Below the pieces are notes generated by a model. That model had not been told where the DNA came from, ran no database searches, and saw only the letters and a program-made list of their open reading frames with translations. The translations under genes and the position numbers were made by a program. From Actinomycetes bacterium (GTDB lineage Bacteria > Actinomycetota > Acidimicrobiia > Acidimicrobiales > Palsa-688), in assembly GCA_021808665.1 (NCBI GenBank), contig JAKBBA010000023.1, positions 1-63,361 on the forward strand: a DNA stretch of 63,361 bases. Direction: 5' to 3'. Of this stretch, positions 38,104-48,350 are shown one piece after another (within the stretch, counting starts at the first letter, position 1; every line of letters begins with the position of its first letter).

Positions 38104-39573
38104 GTGTCTGACGTCCGACTGGTAACGACGACCAGTGGCAAGTTGAGAGGCCGTCTAGAAGACTCTGTTAGTTCCTTTCTCGGTATCCCCTACGCGGAAC
38201 CGCCGCTTGGTGATCTCCGCTTCAAGGCTCCCCGCCCAGTGAACCCCTGGATTGGAGAGCGTGATGCGCTCAGTTGGCCAAATAGAGCGGTACAGCCGCT
38301 GAGGGGCGGGCTTACAGATAGGGTCGACGGAGACGAAGACTGCTTATATCTCAATATTTGGACGCCGGATCTTACGGGCAACCTTCCTGTCGTCTTCTTC
38401 GTACATGGTGGGGCCTTCATTATGGGTAGCGCGAACGACTATGACGGGGCGTCTCTTGCAAGTAGCGGCTTGGTAGTCGTCACAGTCAACTACCGCGTTG
38501 GAGCCTTTGGATATCTGTATCTTGGCGAGCTTGCGCCCGGAGTGGCTGACTCTAACTTGGCACTTCGCGATCTAACTACGGCACTGGAGTGGGTAGCTGC
38601 CAATGCAAAATGCTTCGGTGGCGACCCCGCCAAAATTATTCTAGCTGGTCGGTCTTCAGGCGCCATGACGGTCGGTGCACTAATGACGACGGGTCGGGCT
38701 AATCCAAATTTCAGTGCGGCTTGGCTCATGAGCGGAGCCGCACGCCAAGTGCGGAGCATCGAAACGGCGACGCGATCCGCGGAGATGTTCTTGCACGCCG
38801 TCGGCCTCGAGTCCAGTGACGCGAACTTAGTAGTCGATCTACCGACAGCTGTATTGGCTCATGCAACCGCCACGCTATCGACCTCTGAGGCACATGATGA
38901 AGCCTTCGATGCTGAAGTAATGCTCCCCGTTGTAGGTGACGAGGTACTGCCAGTACTCCCGTTAGATGCAATCTCTAACGGCGCCTGTGACGGCAAAACT
39001 GTAGTGGCGAGTTGGACTGCTAAGGACATGGACTTCTTCCGAAAGCGGGATCCTGAGAAGGGCGTGAGAAACAAAGAACTCTACGCAAAACGACTATTTG
39101 GTCTGGACTGGTGGTCCCAGATGGAAGCGCTCTACGCTCGCACTGGTACTGATCCCTACATAGACCTGCTGACCGATTTTCATTTCGCCCTGCCGGCAAT
39201 CAGGCTTGTTCAAGCGCTGGCCGGGCGAGCCAAGAGTGCCCGACTCTGCCGCTTCGACGAAACACCACGTACTCCACCGTGGCCCGACCTGGGCCCTGTT
39301 CATACTTGCGACGCATTTTATCTGTTCACCCCGTTGACACCGCCTACGGAACCCACTGATTTCGGTGTCGGCACTGGAATGCTAGATGAGGACCGCTCGC
39401 TAGCCAAGAAGACTCGAAGGATCTTCTTAGCAATGGGAGAGGCCATACCGTTTGAGGAAAACTGGAGCCCGTCTACAGGAGAGAACTCAGCACTATCATT
39501 GTCAGATCGCTGGGGTAAGACTGAGGCACTTCCAGCCGAACGGTTCGCAGCTTGGGGAGATCTGATGTGGTAA
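38104..39573 (+). CDS. Type-B carboxylesterase, copy 1
   Basis: 489 residues from GTG 38104, preceded by AGGAGG at 7 bases. Alpha/beta hydrolase of the PnbA/cholinesterase type: FLGIPYAEPPLGDLRF at the start, EDCLYLNIW, the oxyanion HGGAF at 101-105, and nucleophile S184 in AGRSSGAMTV. The histidine of the triad is probably in GPVHTCDAFY near the end. No signal peptide, so it is cytoplasmic. It is a paralogue of the gene at 39909-41402, and its AT-richer codon use stands out. Likely role: hydrolysis of an ester substrate imported by the adjacent ABC system; substrate unknown. Confidence 0.85.
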   Translation: MSDVRLVTTTSGKLRGRLEDSVSSFLGIPYAEPPLGDLRFKAPRPVNPWIGERDALSWPNRAVQPLRGGLTDRVDGDEDCLYLNIWTPDLTGNLPVVFFVHGGAFIMGSANDYDGASLASSGLVVVTVNYRVGAFGYLYLGELAPGVADSNLALRDLTTALEWVAANAKCFGGDPAKIILAGRSSGAMTVGALMTTGRANPNFSAAWLMSGAARQVRSIETATRSAEMFLHAVGLESSDANLVVDLPTAVLAHATATLSTSEAHDEAFDAEVMLPVVGDEVLPVLPLDAISNGACDGKTVVASWTAKDMDFFRKRDPEKGVRNKELYAKRLFGLDWWSQMEALYARTGTDPYIDLLTDFHFALPAIRLVQALAGRAKSARLCRFDETPRTPPWPDLGPVHTCDAFYLFTPLTPPTEPTDFGVGTGMLDEDRSLAKKTRRIFLAMGEAIPFEENWSPSTGENSALSLSDRWGKTEALPAERFAAWGDLMW

Positions 39574-39908
39574 AAGGCTCCCGCCTCAGCCGGATCGCCA
39601 CCTCTCGCCCGCTCCTTATCGCACCGCCCATGTCTAGGGATGGGGAGAATGGGAAACTGAAGCTGTCTTATCATACCTAATCGGAGAAATCTGGTCCTGA
39701 AATCACCTAAAACACTCGATCTATGCGAACCGGATCACCCTGCATAGGTCGGAACCCTGATATTACAAACTTGTCCTGGCTGCACTCAAGCTTTCTGAGC
39801 TAAAGACTTAGCTAGCCCGATATGACAGATACCCGTTCAAAAAGGAAACAGCCACCGTGGCGCAAGAGAAGATAATGTCATGAAAATGGCCTACGATGAG
39901 GATTGGCT
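39574..39908. other. AT-rich spacer between the two esterase genes
   Basis: About 335 bases, clearly less GC-rich than the window as a whole. It contains a CTATGC / GCATAG inverted repeat with a 15-base loop near 39722-39748 and no gene. It may hold a second promoter. Confidence 0.4.
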
Positions 39909-41402
39909 ATGACTAGCGGCGACGCCAGTATAAGCGTTGATAAGGGAATATTGGTCGGAGCGATCAACGACGGCGTGCTTAGCTGCCTCGGTGTACCCTA
40001 CGCAGCGGCGCCGGTGGGTCCATTACGATTTCGATCCCCGGTTGCCCACCCCGGATGGGATAAGCCGCTACGGGCGACCAGCTTCGCATCACAGGCTGTT
40101 CAGACACCACTAAACCCAAACTCACCGCTGGCTGATCCGGGCTCCGAGGACTGTCTATATCTTAACGTATGGGCTCCCGTCGAGGATGGACCGCATCCAG
40201 TGATGTTCTGGGTTCATGGTGGAGCGTTCGTATCAGGTAGCGCTGATCAATGCGATGGCACGGCTTTAGCGCAAGCTGGTCTCGTTGTCGTCGCGCCGAA
40301 TTATCGACTTGGTCCATTCGGGTATCTCTACCTAGAAGAGGTAGCTCCGGGTGCGAGTGACACCAATCTTGCTATTCGGGACCTGGCGTGTGCACTCGAT
40401 TGGACACTGCGAAATATCGTAACCTTCGGAGGAGATCCGACACGGATTGCTCTGGCTGGCCAATCGTCGGGCGCGATGACCGTGGGATCTCTGATGACTA
40501 GCCCGCTCGTCAGGGGAAAGTTCACTGCAGCCTGGATGATGAGCGGGGCAGCACGCCAGGTTCGGACTAAGACGATGGCCACCGAGTCAGCCGAGATGTT
40601 CCTTGCCGCGACCGGTGTGCCAGATGTAACGGCATCCGACATTGTGACGATGCCGACTGAGACACTGGTCAAGGCCTCTGGTGCGTTGGCTCAGTTCTCG
40701 CAGGTAGATGATCGCTTCGACGCGGAGGTTTTACTACCAGTGGTAGGTGACGACGTATTGCCCGATCACCCTATGACAGCGATTCGACGTGGTGATCTAG
40801 CAGACGTCGAGCTTGTGGTCACATGGGCTTTAGCTGACATGGAGCTGTTTCGGATATTCGACGCCGAGGCTGGCGGAAGGAACAAGGAACTCTTTGCTCG
40901 GCGGCTGCTTGGGGACGACAAGTGGGACGAGCTCCTGCGAATCTACGAAGCAACCGGCCCTAGCGCATATAGCGACCTGTTAACAGACTTTCACTTTAGC
41001 GTTCCTGCTCGCCGTCTTGCCGAGGCGCAGATCGCTGGCGGTGGCCGCAGTTGGGTTGGACGCTTCGATCGGGCTCCTATCACGCCACCGTGGCCTAGTT
41101 ACGGCCCAGTTCATACCTGTGATCTGTTCTACCTGTTCACCCCCCTGCGCCCGCCGTCAGAGCCCTTCTCGGAGGTAGGACCTGGAATCGGGATGCTCGA
41201 CGAGGATCGAAGCCTCGCCGAGCACACGAGGAGGCTTATGAAGTGCGTCGCGCAGGGAGAGGCCCGTTTGGATCAGTGCGGCTGGCCACTCTACGACGGT
41301 GACTACCGACGAACATTGCTTTTCGACGAGCCCTTGGAGGTGGCGCTCGACCCTGACAAGGTTCGGCGCCGCGCATGGGAGGGTTTGCTTGAGGAGTTCT
41401 AA
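39909..41402 (+). CDS. Type-B carboxylesterase, copy 2
   Basis: 497 residues from ATG 39909, preceded by GATGAGGA; a TTG two codons earlier is possible. Same fold as the previous gene: CLGVPYAAAPVGPLRFRSP, EDCLYLNVW, HGGAF at 103-107, and nucleophile S186 in AGQSSGAMTV. The histidine is probably in GPVHTCDLFY. The two proteins share the motif SGAARQVR and a conserved FDAEV(M/L)LPVVGD block, so they arose by duplication. No signal peptide. Probably a cytoplasmic esterase of the same pathway with a different substrate range. Confidence 0.85.
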   Translation: MTSGDASISVDKGILVGAINDGVLSCLGVPYAAAPVGPLRFRSPVAHPGWDKPLRATSFASQAVQTPLNPNSPLADPGSEDCLYLNVWAPVEDGPHPVMFWVHGGAFVSGSADQCDGTALAQAGLVVVAPNYRLGPFGYLYLEEVAPGASDTNLAIRDLACALDWTLRNIVTFGGDPTRIALAGQSSGAMTVGSLMTSPLVRGKFTAAWMMSGAARQVRTKTMATESAEMFLAATGVPDVTASDIVTMPTETLVKASGALAQFSQVDDRFDAEVLLPVVGDDVLPDHPMTAIRRGDLADVELVVTWALADMELFRIFDAEAGGRNKELFARRLLGDDKWDELLRIYEATGPSAYSDLLTDFHFSVPARRLAEAQIAGGGRSWVGRFDRAPITPPWPSYGPVHTCDLFYLFTPLRPPSEPFSEVGPGIGMLDEDRSLAEHTRRLMKCVAQGEARLDQCGWPLYDGDYRRTLLFDEPLEVALDPDKVRRRAWEGLLEEF

Positions 41403-41560
41403 GCCAATAGACCCGCCGTCAGGGGCGACGTCCGCTATCGCTGTCCGCCGGGAACCCTTAAGACAATAGGAGGCAATCCGCTTCCAACAAACCCGTCAGT
41501 TCGGTCTTACACAGCTTCACCACTAGGAAACATCGTTCACAGAAAGGAACAATAATCTAA
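41403..41560. promoter_or_regulatory. Spacer before the ABC transporter genes
   Basis: 158 bases with AGAAAGGAAC as ribosome binding site for the next gene. A promoter is possible, but I cannot place its boxes. Confidence 0.3.
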
Positions 41561-43183
41561 ATGAAGTCCCGTCTTAGAAGAACCAGCAATATTGCCGGTT
41601 TACTAGTGATTGCCACTGCAGGCTTAGCGGCCTGCTCCTCGTCGAAGACAAGCTCAACTGCCTCGCCTACCTCCACTTCTAACTCAGCTACGTCGAGCGC
41701 CGCAGTTGGAGGATCGACTACACGGAGTGCGTCGATGACGATCGCCGTCCAAGCTGAGCCTCAGAGTCTTGACCCTGCTAAAGACGATACCGGTGATGGC
41801 CTCTACGCAGCGGAGCTTCTCTATGCGCCGCTGATCCATGAGACCTATCAGGGAACGTTCACACCGGCTCTAGCGACGTCTTGGGGTTACGTTGGCACCG
41901 GCAACACCGAATTTCAGGTCACACTGCGATCGGGAGCACTATTTAGCGACGGCACACCTGTGACTGCACAGGCTGTCGTCAATAGCCTTGAATATACTTC
42001 GAAAGGGTCTGCGAACGCTGGAAGCGTACTGCCAGGGTTGACGGCTACCGCAACATCTGCCAACACTGTCCTGTTAAAGACTCCAGAGCCCATTGCGAAC
42101 TTTCCCGCGGCACTCTCCCAGGTCAACCTGGTAGGTGACATCATCTGTCCGTCAGCGCTTAGCAACCCTTCGACGATCGCGTCGGCACCCTGTGGCGCAG
42201 GTCCCTACGTCCTGAACTCGTCCGCGACTGTACCGGGGACGGTGTATGCGTTCTCACCGAACCCCAAGTATTACGATCAGTCTGCGATCCACTACAAGTC
42301 GTTCTCCTTGAAGGTGATCGCTAGTCCGAGTTCGGCTCTGTCGGCAGTGCAAACCGGGCAAGCTCAAGTGATCACCTACCTCGACTCGACACTCCAGCAG
42401 TACTCGGCGGCCAAGGGCGCCGGGCTGCAGGTCGACGTCGCCGGTGAGACCGACTTCATCCCCATATGGATCATGGACCGCTTCGGCACCTTAGTCAAGC
42501 CCCTCGGTAACGTCATGGTTCGCCAAGCGCTGAACTATGCGGTGCATCGCAATCAGATCGCGAAGGCCGTCTTCGGACCTCTTGGCGCTTTTGACGACGA
42601 ACCAACAACTGCAGGGCACACCGGATACGTCCAAGCAGACGCCAACTACTACAGTTACAATCTCGCTAAAGCGAAGTCGCTTTTAGCCCAGGCTGGGTAT
42701 CCGAATGGGTTTTCGATGAACATCATTTACGTGAGTACCATGACGCCGATCCAGGAAGCCCTCCAGGCGGTTGTCCAAGAGTGGGGTCAGATCGGAGTGA
42801 AGGTGACCCTAGTCCCCGAATCAGGCTTCCCGTCCTTCTCACCAGCGCAGGCGACGAAGCAGTACGCAGCATTCAGCCTGGGACCGTGGGGCGGACCATT
42901 CCCTGCGACGGCAGACCTCGTCTGGATCGGCCACACAGGCGCAAACGCCTTCTACGCTACGCCAGCGGCAGCCTTGACTCTTTGGAATACGGCGGAGACG
43001 GCGTCCCAGTCAGCCTACCCAGCGGACCTCCAGGCCTTCACGGACTACACGATCAAGAACGCGTGGTTTATCGATCTAGGTGCTACGAAGACGTTCACTA
43101 TCGCAGCCAAGGGCGTGGCAGGCCTTCCCCCCGCCGGTAATAGTCTTCCGGCGGACTTCGACGTGCTGTCCCTAGAGGGCTAG
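41561..43183 (+). CDS. Peptide/nickel-type ABC transporter substrate-binding lipoprotein
   Basis: 540 residues. Lipoprotein signal peptide with lipobox LAAC and Cys25, then a Ser/Thr-rich linker. The mature part begins SMTIAVQAEPQSLDPAKDD, the hallmark of family 5 (Dpp/Opp) binding proteins, and has VRQALNYAVHRNQIAKAVF and SLLAQAGYPNGF further on. It is anchored outside the membrane and delivers ligand to the permeases encoded directly downstream (6-base gap). The family takes peptides but also many other small solutes. Next to two esterases the ligand is more likely an ester or conjugate than a peptide; that is inference. Confidence 0.9.
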   Translation: MKSRLRRTSNIAGLLVIATAGLAACSSSKTSSTASPTSTSNSATSSAAVGGSTTRSASMTIAVQAEPQSLDPAKDDTGDGLYAAELLYAPLIHETYQGTFTPALATSWGYVGTGNTEFQVTLRSGALFSDGTPVTAQAVVNSLEYTSKGSANAGSVLPGLTATATSANTVLLKTPEPIANFPAALSQVNLVGDIICPSALSNPSTIASAPCGAGPYVLNSSATVPGTVYAFSPNPKYYDQSAIHYKSFSLKVIASPSSALSAVQTGQAQVITYLDSTLQQYSAAKGAGLQVDVAGETDFIPIWIMDRFGTLVKPLGNVMVRQALNYAVHRNQIAKAVFGPLGAFDDEPTTAGHTGYVQADANYYSYNLAKAKSLLAQAGYPNGFSMNIIYVSTMTPIQEALQAVVQEWGQIGVKVTLVPESGFPSFSPAQATKQYAAFSLGPWGGPFPATADLVWIGHTGANAFYATPAAALTLWNTAETASQSAYPADLQAFTDYTIKNAWFIDLGATKTFTIAAKGVAGLPPAGNSLPADFDVLSLEG

Positions 43184-43189
43184 TCTGCC

Positions 43190-44131
43190 GTGCGTCGTCT
43201 CGTACTGCGCCGGGTCCTGCGTTCCGTTCCGCTACTGATCGTTGTTACAGCAACGACTTTCGTGTTGGAGTCTTTGGTACCTGGCAACGCTGCCAGGACG
43301 CTGGCAGGGATTACTGCTACCCACGCGCAGTACGAGGCGTTGCGCAAGCAACTCGGGCTGAATCTCCCTCTATGGGATCAATATGGTCGCTACGTGTGGC
43401 ACGTACTTCACGGAAACCTTGGTATCGATCCTTTCAGTGGAGAGACGACCGGCAAGATCCTCGATCAGCGCATCTGGGTGACACTCTCTCTCGTGAGCTT
43501 GACGACGTTGTTCTGCGCCGTCGTCGGGGTGGCCTTAGGCACGGCGAGCGCAGTCCGTGAAGGATGGAGTGCAAGAGTCGTGGACGCTGTCTCGATTATG
43601 GGCTTGGCCCTTCCGGCCTTTCTCATAGCTATTGTCTTGGTGGCGCTGCTAGCAGTGCGGGTCCACCTATTTCCCGCAACTGGCTATGTCGCCCTTACCG
43701 CCTCACCTACGACTTGGCTGAAATCTCTGGTGCTACCCGTAGTCGCCCTTGGAATAGGACCGACCGCGATCGTCGCTAAGCAGGCGCGCGACGCTATGAA
43801 GGATACCCTGGCTAGCGACTACGTTAGAACGCTGAGAGCAAGTGGGCTCAGTCAGTCACGAATCCTCGCCGTCCATGCTCTTCGCAACGCATCTATCCCT
43901 GTCTTGACGGTGCTCGGACTAGTCTTCGTAGGAGCTCTAGGCGCGAGCGTGTTCGTCGAGCAGGTCTTCGTCCTGCCCGGTCTCGGTAGCCTCGCAGTCA
44001 GCGCAACCGCGAAGCACGACGTCCCGGTGCTCGAGGGTGTAACGCTGTATTTCACCTTGTTCGTGATCGCCATAAACCTCTTGCTTGACGTCGGCTACGC
44101 ACTGATTAATCCGAGAGTGAGAAAGGCATGA
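43190..44131 (+). CDS. DppB-type ABC permease
   Basis: 313 residues from GTG 43190. Six hydrophobic segments and an N-terminal DppB signature (LRRVLRSVPLLIVVTATTFV, YGRYVWHVLHGNLGID). The cytoplasmic EAA-like loop is SQSRILAVHALRNASIPVLT. It forms the membrane channel with the permease half of the next protein. The stop overlaps the next ATG. Confidence 0.9.
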   Translation: MRRLVLRRVLRSVPLLIVVTATTFVLESLVPGNAARTLAGITATHAQYEALRKQLGLNLPLWDQYGRYVWHVLHGNLGIDPFSGETTGKILDQRIWVTLSLVSLTTLFCAVVGVALGTASAVREGWSARVVDAVSIMGLALPAFLIAIVLVALLAVRVHLFPATGYVALTASPTTWLKSLVLPVVALGIGPTAIVAKQARDAMKDTLASDYVRTLRASGLSQSRILAVHALRNASIPVLTVLGLVFVGALGASVFVEQVFVLPGLGSLAVSATAKHDVPVLEGVTLYFTLFVIAINLLLDVGYALINPRVRKA

Positions 44132-46095
44132 GCTCTTCCCCTGGATCCGCGATTTCGAACTCGGGCACGCTTCTACGGAACGGCTTTCGGATCATTCGGA
44201 AGCGCCCGATTGGCGCACTCAGCTTGCTATTCCTGGTGGTCGCCATCGTGGCGAGCATCGCTGCGCCCCTTTTTGCTCCATACGGCCCGTACAACCAGAA
44301 CCTTCTTGCTGCTAACGCTGGCCCAAGCGCCGCCCATCTGCTCGGAACGGACGAACTCGGACGGGACCTCTTCTCGAGGCTGTTGTACGGCGGGCGGATC
44401 ACATTCCTGGGGGTCGGCGAAGCAGTAGGAACCGTACTGCTACTTGGGGTCCCATCGGGTCTAGCCGCAGGATACTTAGGTGGCCGAGTGGATAGGTGGA
44501 TTGGTAACTGGGTTGATCTCCTGCTTTCGGTACCGAACATAATTATCGTGTTGGCAGTTCTTGCGATATTCGGTTCAAACCAAGACGCAGCCATGGTCGC
44601 TACCGGGGCAATCGGCGCTGCCGGGGTCACACGCGTTGTCCGCAGCGCTGTTCTGTCGGTGAGGGAAGAGCTCTACATTGCCAATGCAGAGCTTGCAGGG
44701 TTGAGTACCCCCCGAATTATTCTCCGCCACGTTCTTCCCCGGGTAGCTGGACCGATCATCGTACAGGGTTCCATATGGGGAGGGATAGCGCTCGGAGTTG
44801 AAACCGGTCTCGCATTTCTTGGCCTCGGAGTCGTACCACCAGCGCCGAGCTGGGGCGGAATGATCGCCGAAGCCTCAACTGCCATATATACCGACCAGTG
44901 GATGCTCGTACCCGCTGGGGTCGCTGTGGCTCTGACAAGTCTCGCGTTCGTCCTACTCGGTGACGCTATTCGAGACGCCCACTTCGAGAGATGGTCTGGC
45001 TCCTCCGTGACCACCAAGTCCGCGAAGCCGAAGCAAGGCAAAGGCACTCAGCCGAGAGAATCCGCCGCAGCTGCACCCATGCAATCGTCTCCGACGCCGT
45101 CCGACAGGCAGCTGTTGGCAGTGCGAGATCTCACTGTCGAACTCGTTAGGCCAGCAGGTCTGATCAGAGTCGTGGACAGAGTGTCCTTCAATATCGACAG
45201 AAATGAGATTGTCGGAATCGTAGGCGAATCAGGAAGCGGAAAATCCGTCACAGCTCTAGCAATCGGAGGTCTTCTACCGAAATCAGGTGCTATCACCGGT
45301 AGCGTGTCACTAGAGGGTCGGGAACTGCTGCACCTAGACAATCGGCAGTTGGTGGCGATCCGTGGCTCGCACGTTGCCTATGTCTTCCAAGAACCGATGA
45401 CAGCCCTTGATCCAACCTTTACCGTCGGTTACCTGCTGTCCGAAGTCGTTCGGCGCCATGACCGGATGACCAAGTCGGCCCGCAAGGCACGAGTTCTCGA
45501 ACTCCTCGAACAAGTTCGGATATCGGACCCTGCCAGCGTAGTAAAGCGCTACGCACATGAGCTATCAGGCGGCATGGCCCAGAGGGTATGTATAGCCCTT
45601 GCTCTTGCAGGACGACCGAAGCTTCTGATCGCTGACGAGCCGACGACCGCTCTCGACGTCACGGTCCAAGCGGAGATCCTCGAACTTCTGCGCACGCTTC
45701 GAGACGAGAGGGGCCTCGCAGTGATCTTGGTCACTCACGACTGGGGTGTCGTCGCGGACATCTGCGACAGGGCTATCGTGATGTACGCCGGTCAGGTCGT
45801 CGAACAAGCACCGGTGTTCGACCTATTCCGCTCTCCGAAGCATCCATACAGCGCAGGCCTACAAGAATGCGACCCAGCTCTCGCCGTAGCCGGAGGAGAG
45901 TTGCGTTCGATACCTGGAAACGTTACACCGCCGGAGCAGTGGCAGAGTGGGTGCCGATTCGCAGAGCGTTGCGATTACTGCGAGCCGTCCTGTACCGCCG
46001 AACCGCTTGAGCTAGTCGCTGCCAGAAATGACCACCAGGTGCGCTGCGTTCGCTGGAGCGAACTAGCGCTTCGCTACGAGGAGACTGTCAGCTGA
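44128..46095 (+). CDS. Fused DppC-type permease and DppD-type ATPase
   Basis: 655 residues. Residues 1-290 are a DppC permease ([20 protein letters not shown] and the EAA-like loop [19 protein letters not shown]). A polar linker of about 40 residues follows, then a DppD ATPase: Walker A GESGSGKS near 366, signature LSGGMAQRV, Walker [14 protein letters not shown], and the C-terminal cysteine-containing oligopeptide tail [15 protein letters not shown]. In most systems these are separate proteins. The fusion still supplies one permease and one ATPase half-site, with DppB and DppF giving the others. Confidence 0.9.
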   Translation: MSSSPGSAISNSGTLLRNGFRIIRKRPIGALSLLFLVVAIVASIAAPLFAPYGPYNQNLLAANAGPSAAHLLGTDELGRDLFSRLLYGGRITFLGVGEAVGTVLLLGVPSGLAAGYLGGRVDRWIGNWVDLLLSVPNIIIVLAVLAIFGSNQDAAMVATGAIGAAGVTRVVRSAVLSVREELYIANAELAGLSTPRIILRHVLPRVAGPIIVQGSIWGGIALGVETGLAFLGLGVVPPAPSWGGMIAEASTAIYTDQWMLVPAGVAVALTSLAFVLLGDAIRDAHFERWSGSSVTTKSAKPKQGKGTQPRESAAAAPMQSSPTPSDRQLLAVRDLTVELVRPAGLIRVVDRVSFNIDRNEIVGIVGESGSGKSVTALAIGGLLPKSGAITGSVSLEGRELLHLDNRQLVAIRGSHVAYVFQEPMTALDPTFTVGYLLSEVVRRHDRMTKSARKARVLELLEQVRISDPASVVKRYAHELSGGMAQRVCIALALAGRPKLLIADEPTTALDVTVQAEILELLRTLRDERGLAVILVTHDWGVVADICDRAIVMYAGQVVEQAPVFDLFRSPKHPYSAGLQECDPALAVAGGELRSIPGNVTPPEQWQSGCRFAERCDYCEPSCTAEPLELVAARNDHQVRCVRWSELALRYEETVS

Positions 46096-47123
46096 TGGTA
46101 GTGGTACCTAACGGTGACGGCGGCCATGTTCTTGCAGTTCGTGATCTCGCAGTCACCTTCCCGTCGCGGTTTAGAGGGAACCCGGTAACTGTTGTCAGAG
46201 ATATCAATTTCACGATTGGACCCGATGAGACCGTCGGTCTGGTCGGAGAGTCAGGATCGGGAAAGACCACCATCGCCCGCGTTGTTCTCGGGCTGACCCC
46301 AGCGTCGCAAGGGAGCGTACTTCTTAATGGCCAGGATCTAACTCATGCCAGCAAACGGCAGCGGCGAGCTCTTAGCTCCGAGATCCAGGTGGTCTTCCAA
46401 GATCCCTACAGTTCGCTTAGTCCGACCCGCACGATATGGCAAACCCTCGCGGAACCGGTAGTTGCCCAGGGGACGTTACCGGCTGAGCAGGCCAGGGTAA
46501 GGGCGATCGAACTCCTTGAACGCGTCGGTCTCGACCGAGATGCGCTCGTCAAGTACCCTCGCCAGTTCTCAGGCGGGCAACGCCAGCGGATAGCCATAGC
46601 AAGAGCGCTCATGTTGCGGCCGCGCTTGGTAGTTCTAGACGAACCGGTGTCTGCGCTCGACCTGTCGGTACAAGCCCAGGTGCTGAATCTCCTTAAGGAA
46701 CTCCAGCGGGAGTACGGCCTAAGCTTTCTGTTCATCGCGCACAACCTAGCGGTTGTGCGGTATATGGCGAAGAAGTTATTGGTGCTTTACCGAGGGCAGT
46801 TGATGGAATCAGGTAGCGCTGAAACTATCTACTCTGATCCAGGCCATCCATATACGAGAGCGTTACTTGAAGCAGCACCGGTTGCTGATCCTGAGAAGCA
46901 GGCGCAGCGGCGTCTCAGGGTCAGGTCCGTACCGACCTCTATCAGCGAAGTTAATGCTACAGGCTGCGTCTTTCGTTGCAGATGTATGTATTCCATGCCG
47001 AAGTGTGCGACGACAATACCACCGCTAGCGAAACTTACGAACGGCTCCACTGTAGCGTGCCACAGGGCGGGGACCTATCTGGAGTCAGTCGACAGCGAGA
47101 CATCTGCTGGTGAACACGCTTAG
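46095..47123 (+). CDS. DppF-type ABC ATPase
   Basis: 342 residues. The ATG overlaps the previous TGA by one base. Walker A GESGSGKTT near residue 53, Q-loop QVVFQDPYSSLSPTRT, signature FSGGQRQRIAIARAL, Walker B LVVLDEPVSALDLSVQ, then the oligopeptide tail HPYTRALLEAAP with a cysteine cluster (GCVFRCRCMY). It is the second ATPase of the importer. Confidence 0.9.
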   Translation: MVVVPNGDGGHVLAVRDLAVTFPSRFRGNPVTVVRDINFTIGPDETVGLVGESGSGKTTIARVVLGLTPASQGSVLLNGQDLTHASKRQRRALSSEIQVVFQDPYSSLSPTRTIWQTLAEPVVAQGTLPAEQARVRAIELLERVGLDRDALVKYPRQFSGGQRQRIAIARALMLRPRLVVLDEPVSALDLSVQAQVLNLLKELQREYGLSFLFIAHNLAVVRYMAKKLLVLYRGQLMESGSAETIYSDPGHPYTRALLEAAPVADPEKQAQRRLRVRSVPTSISEVNATGCVFRCRCMYSMPKCATTIPPLAKLTNGSTVACHRAGTYLESVDSETSAGEHA

Positions 47124-47336
47124 CGTCGCAGTTACTAGGAGTCCTTTTACTTGTCGTTCGCAGGGTAAGGAATGGTTCATGTGTTTGTGAACTACGGCAA
47201 GACAGACCGAGTTGATTGCGGTCCTTGCCGTGCAGGTCTATAGAGGCAATACGCCACTTCAGCAGATTGGATCCAGTAAGCTGTCTGAAGACTTGGGTGT
47301 TAGAAGGTGTTCACACTGATGAGGGAGAGCTTGAAG
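47124..47336. other. Spacer between transporter and catabolic genes
   Basis: About 210 bases with no gene. It may carry a promoter for the downstream operon. Confidence 0.35.
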
Positions 47337-48350
47337 ATGTCACCAGACCGAGAGCATCCAGCGGGCGTGTTCGTGTACGACCCGTTGGACTATCCTGTGG
47401 ATGCCCTGCTCGAAAGAAACGTGAGAGTTACCTTGGGCGCTTCTCTTCGTTCCCCGGGTGTGAGCCGGCCGAAGTTCCCCGCCGACGAGCTTGTGAGAGC
47501 AGCTAGAGGACACGAGGTGTTGCTCGGGGCTAGCGGCGCTCTAATAACCCGGGAGGTGATGGAGGGCATCGGTACCCTTAGAATGATCGCTAAGCTAGGG
47601 ATCGGTTACGAAGTGGTGGATGTCGAGGCCGCCACTAGCCTGGGGATCGTAGTTACGAACACGCCGGTGCATGGCGAGATAGGGCCTGTAGCAGAGCATG
47701 CCATAGCGCTCATGCTCGCCGCCGCCAAACGCTTGGACTGGTATCACAAGGAGTATCTGGCCAAGGGAGGCTGGAAGGACCCGGAGCACATGTCGTACCT
47801 CCTGAGCGGCTCCACCGTTGGCATAGTCGGTCTGGGGCATATCGGTAGGGCGGTAGCTGTGCGACTGGCCGGCTGGGACTGCCGTCTGCTCGGGTGTGAC
47901 CCTGCAGTCGGAGACGGCCCGCCGGGCATGGAGATGGTTGATTTGGGGATTCTTCTGCGGGAGTCGGATGTCGTCACGCTGCATGCGCCGGGAGGCCCTC
48001 CAGGAGCTGGTCCCTTGTTGACGTCCGAACGCATAGCTTCGATGAAGGATACGGCGATTCTCGTTAACACAGCGCGCGGTAATCTCGTCGACGAGAACGC
48101 CATCGCCGAAGCACTGCAGCATGGGACGCTTGGTGCGGCGGCGCTCGACGTGTACGCTCCTGAGCCTCCGCCGGCCGGCGCGGCGATCTTGTCGGCGCCT
48201 AACGTTGTCCTGACACCGCATATGGCGGCTTGGAGTCCGAGTATACGCAAGGAGATGGTCGAGATGGCCTTCGGCGACATTCTGAGGTTCCTTGACGAAG
48301 GTCAAGCCACTCACGTGGTGAATCCCGAGGTGTTGGCGGCTCGGCCATGA
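47337..48350 (+). CDS. D-isomer-specific 2-hydroxyacid dehydrogenase family
   Basis: 337 residues from ATG 47337, chosen for GAGGGAG upstream; in-frame starts at 47307 (GTG) and 47319 also exist. NAD-binding motif VGIVGLGHIGRAVA near the middle; catalytic arginine in VNTARGNLVDE, glutamate in YAPEPPP and histidine in LTPHMAAWS. Relatives reduce 2-oxoacids or oxidise D-2-hydroxyacids with NAD(P). It overlaps the LVIVD gene by ATGA. Likely handles a hydroxy- or oxoacid in the pathway; the substrate is not predictable. Confidence 0.85.
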   Translation: MSPDREHPAGVFVYDPLDYPVDALLERNVRVTLGASLRSPGVSRPKFPADELVRAARGHEVLLGASGALITREVMEGIGTLRMIAKLGIGYEVVDVEAATSLGIVVTNTPVHGEIGPVAEHAIALMLAAAKRLDWYHKEYLAKGGWKDPEHMSYLLSGSTVGIVGLGHIGRAVAVRLAGWDCRLLGCDPAVGDGPPGMEMVDLGILLRESDVVTLHAPGGPPGAGPLLTSERIASMKDTAILVNTARGNLVDENAIAEALQHGTLGAAALDVYAPEPPPAGAAILSAPNVVLTPHMAAWSPSIRKEMVEMAFGDILRFLDEGQATHVVNPEVLAARP

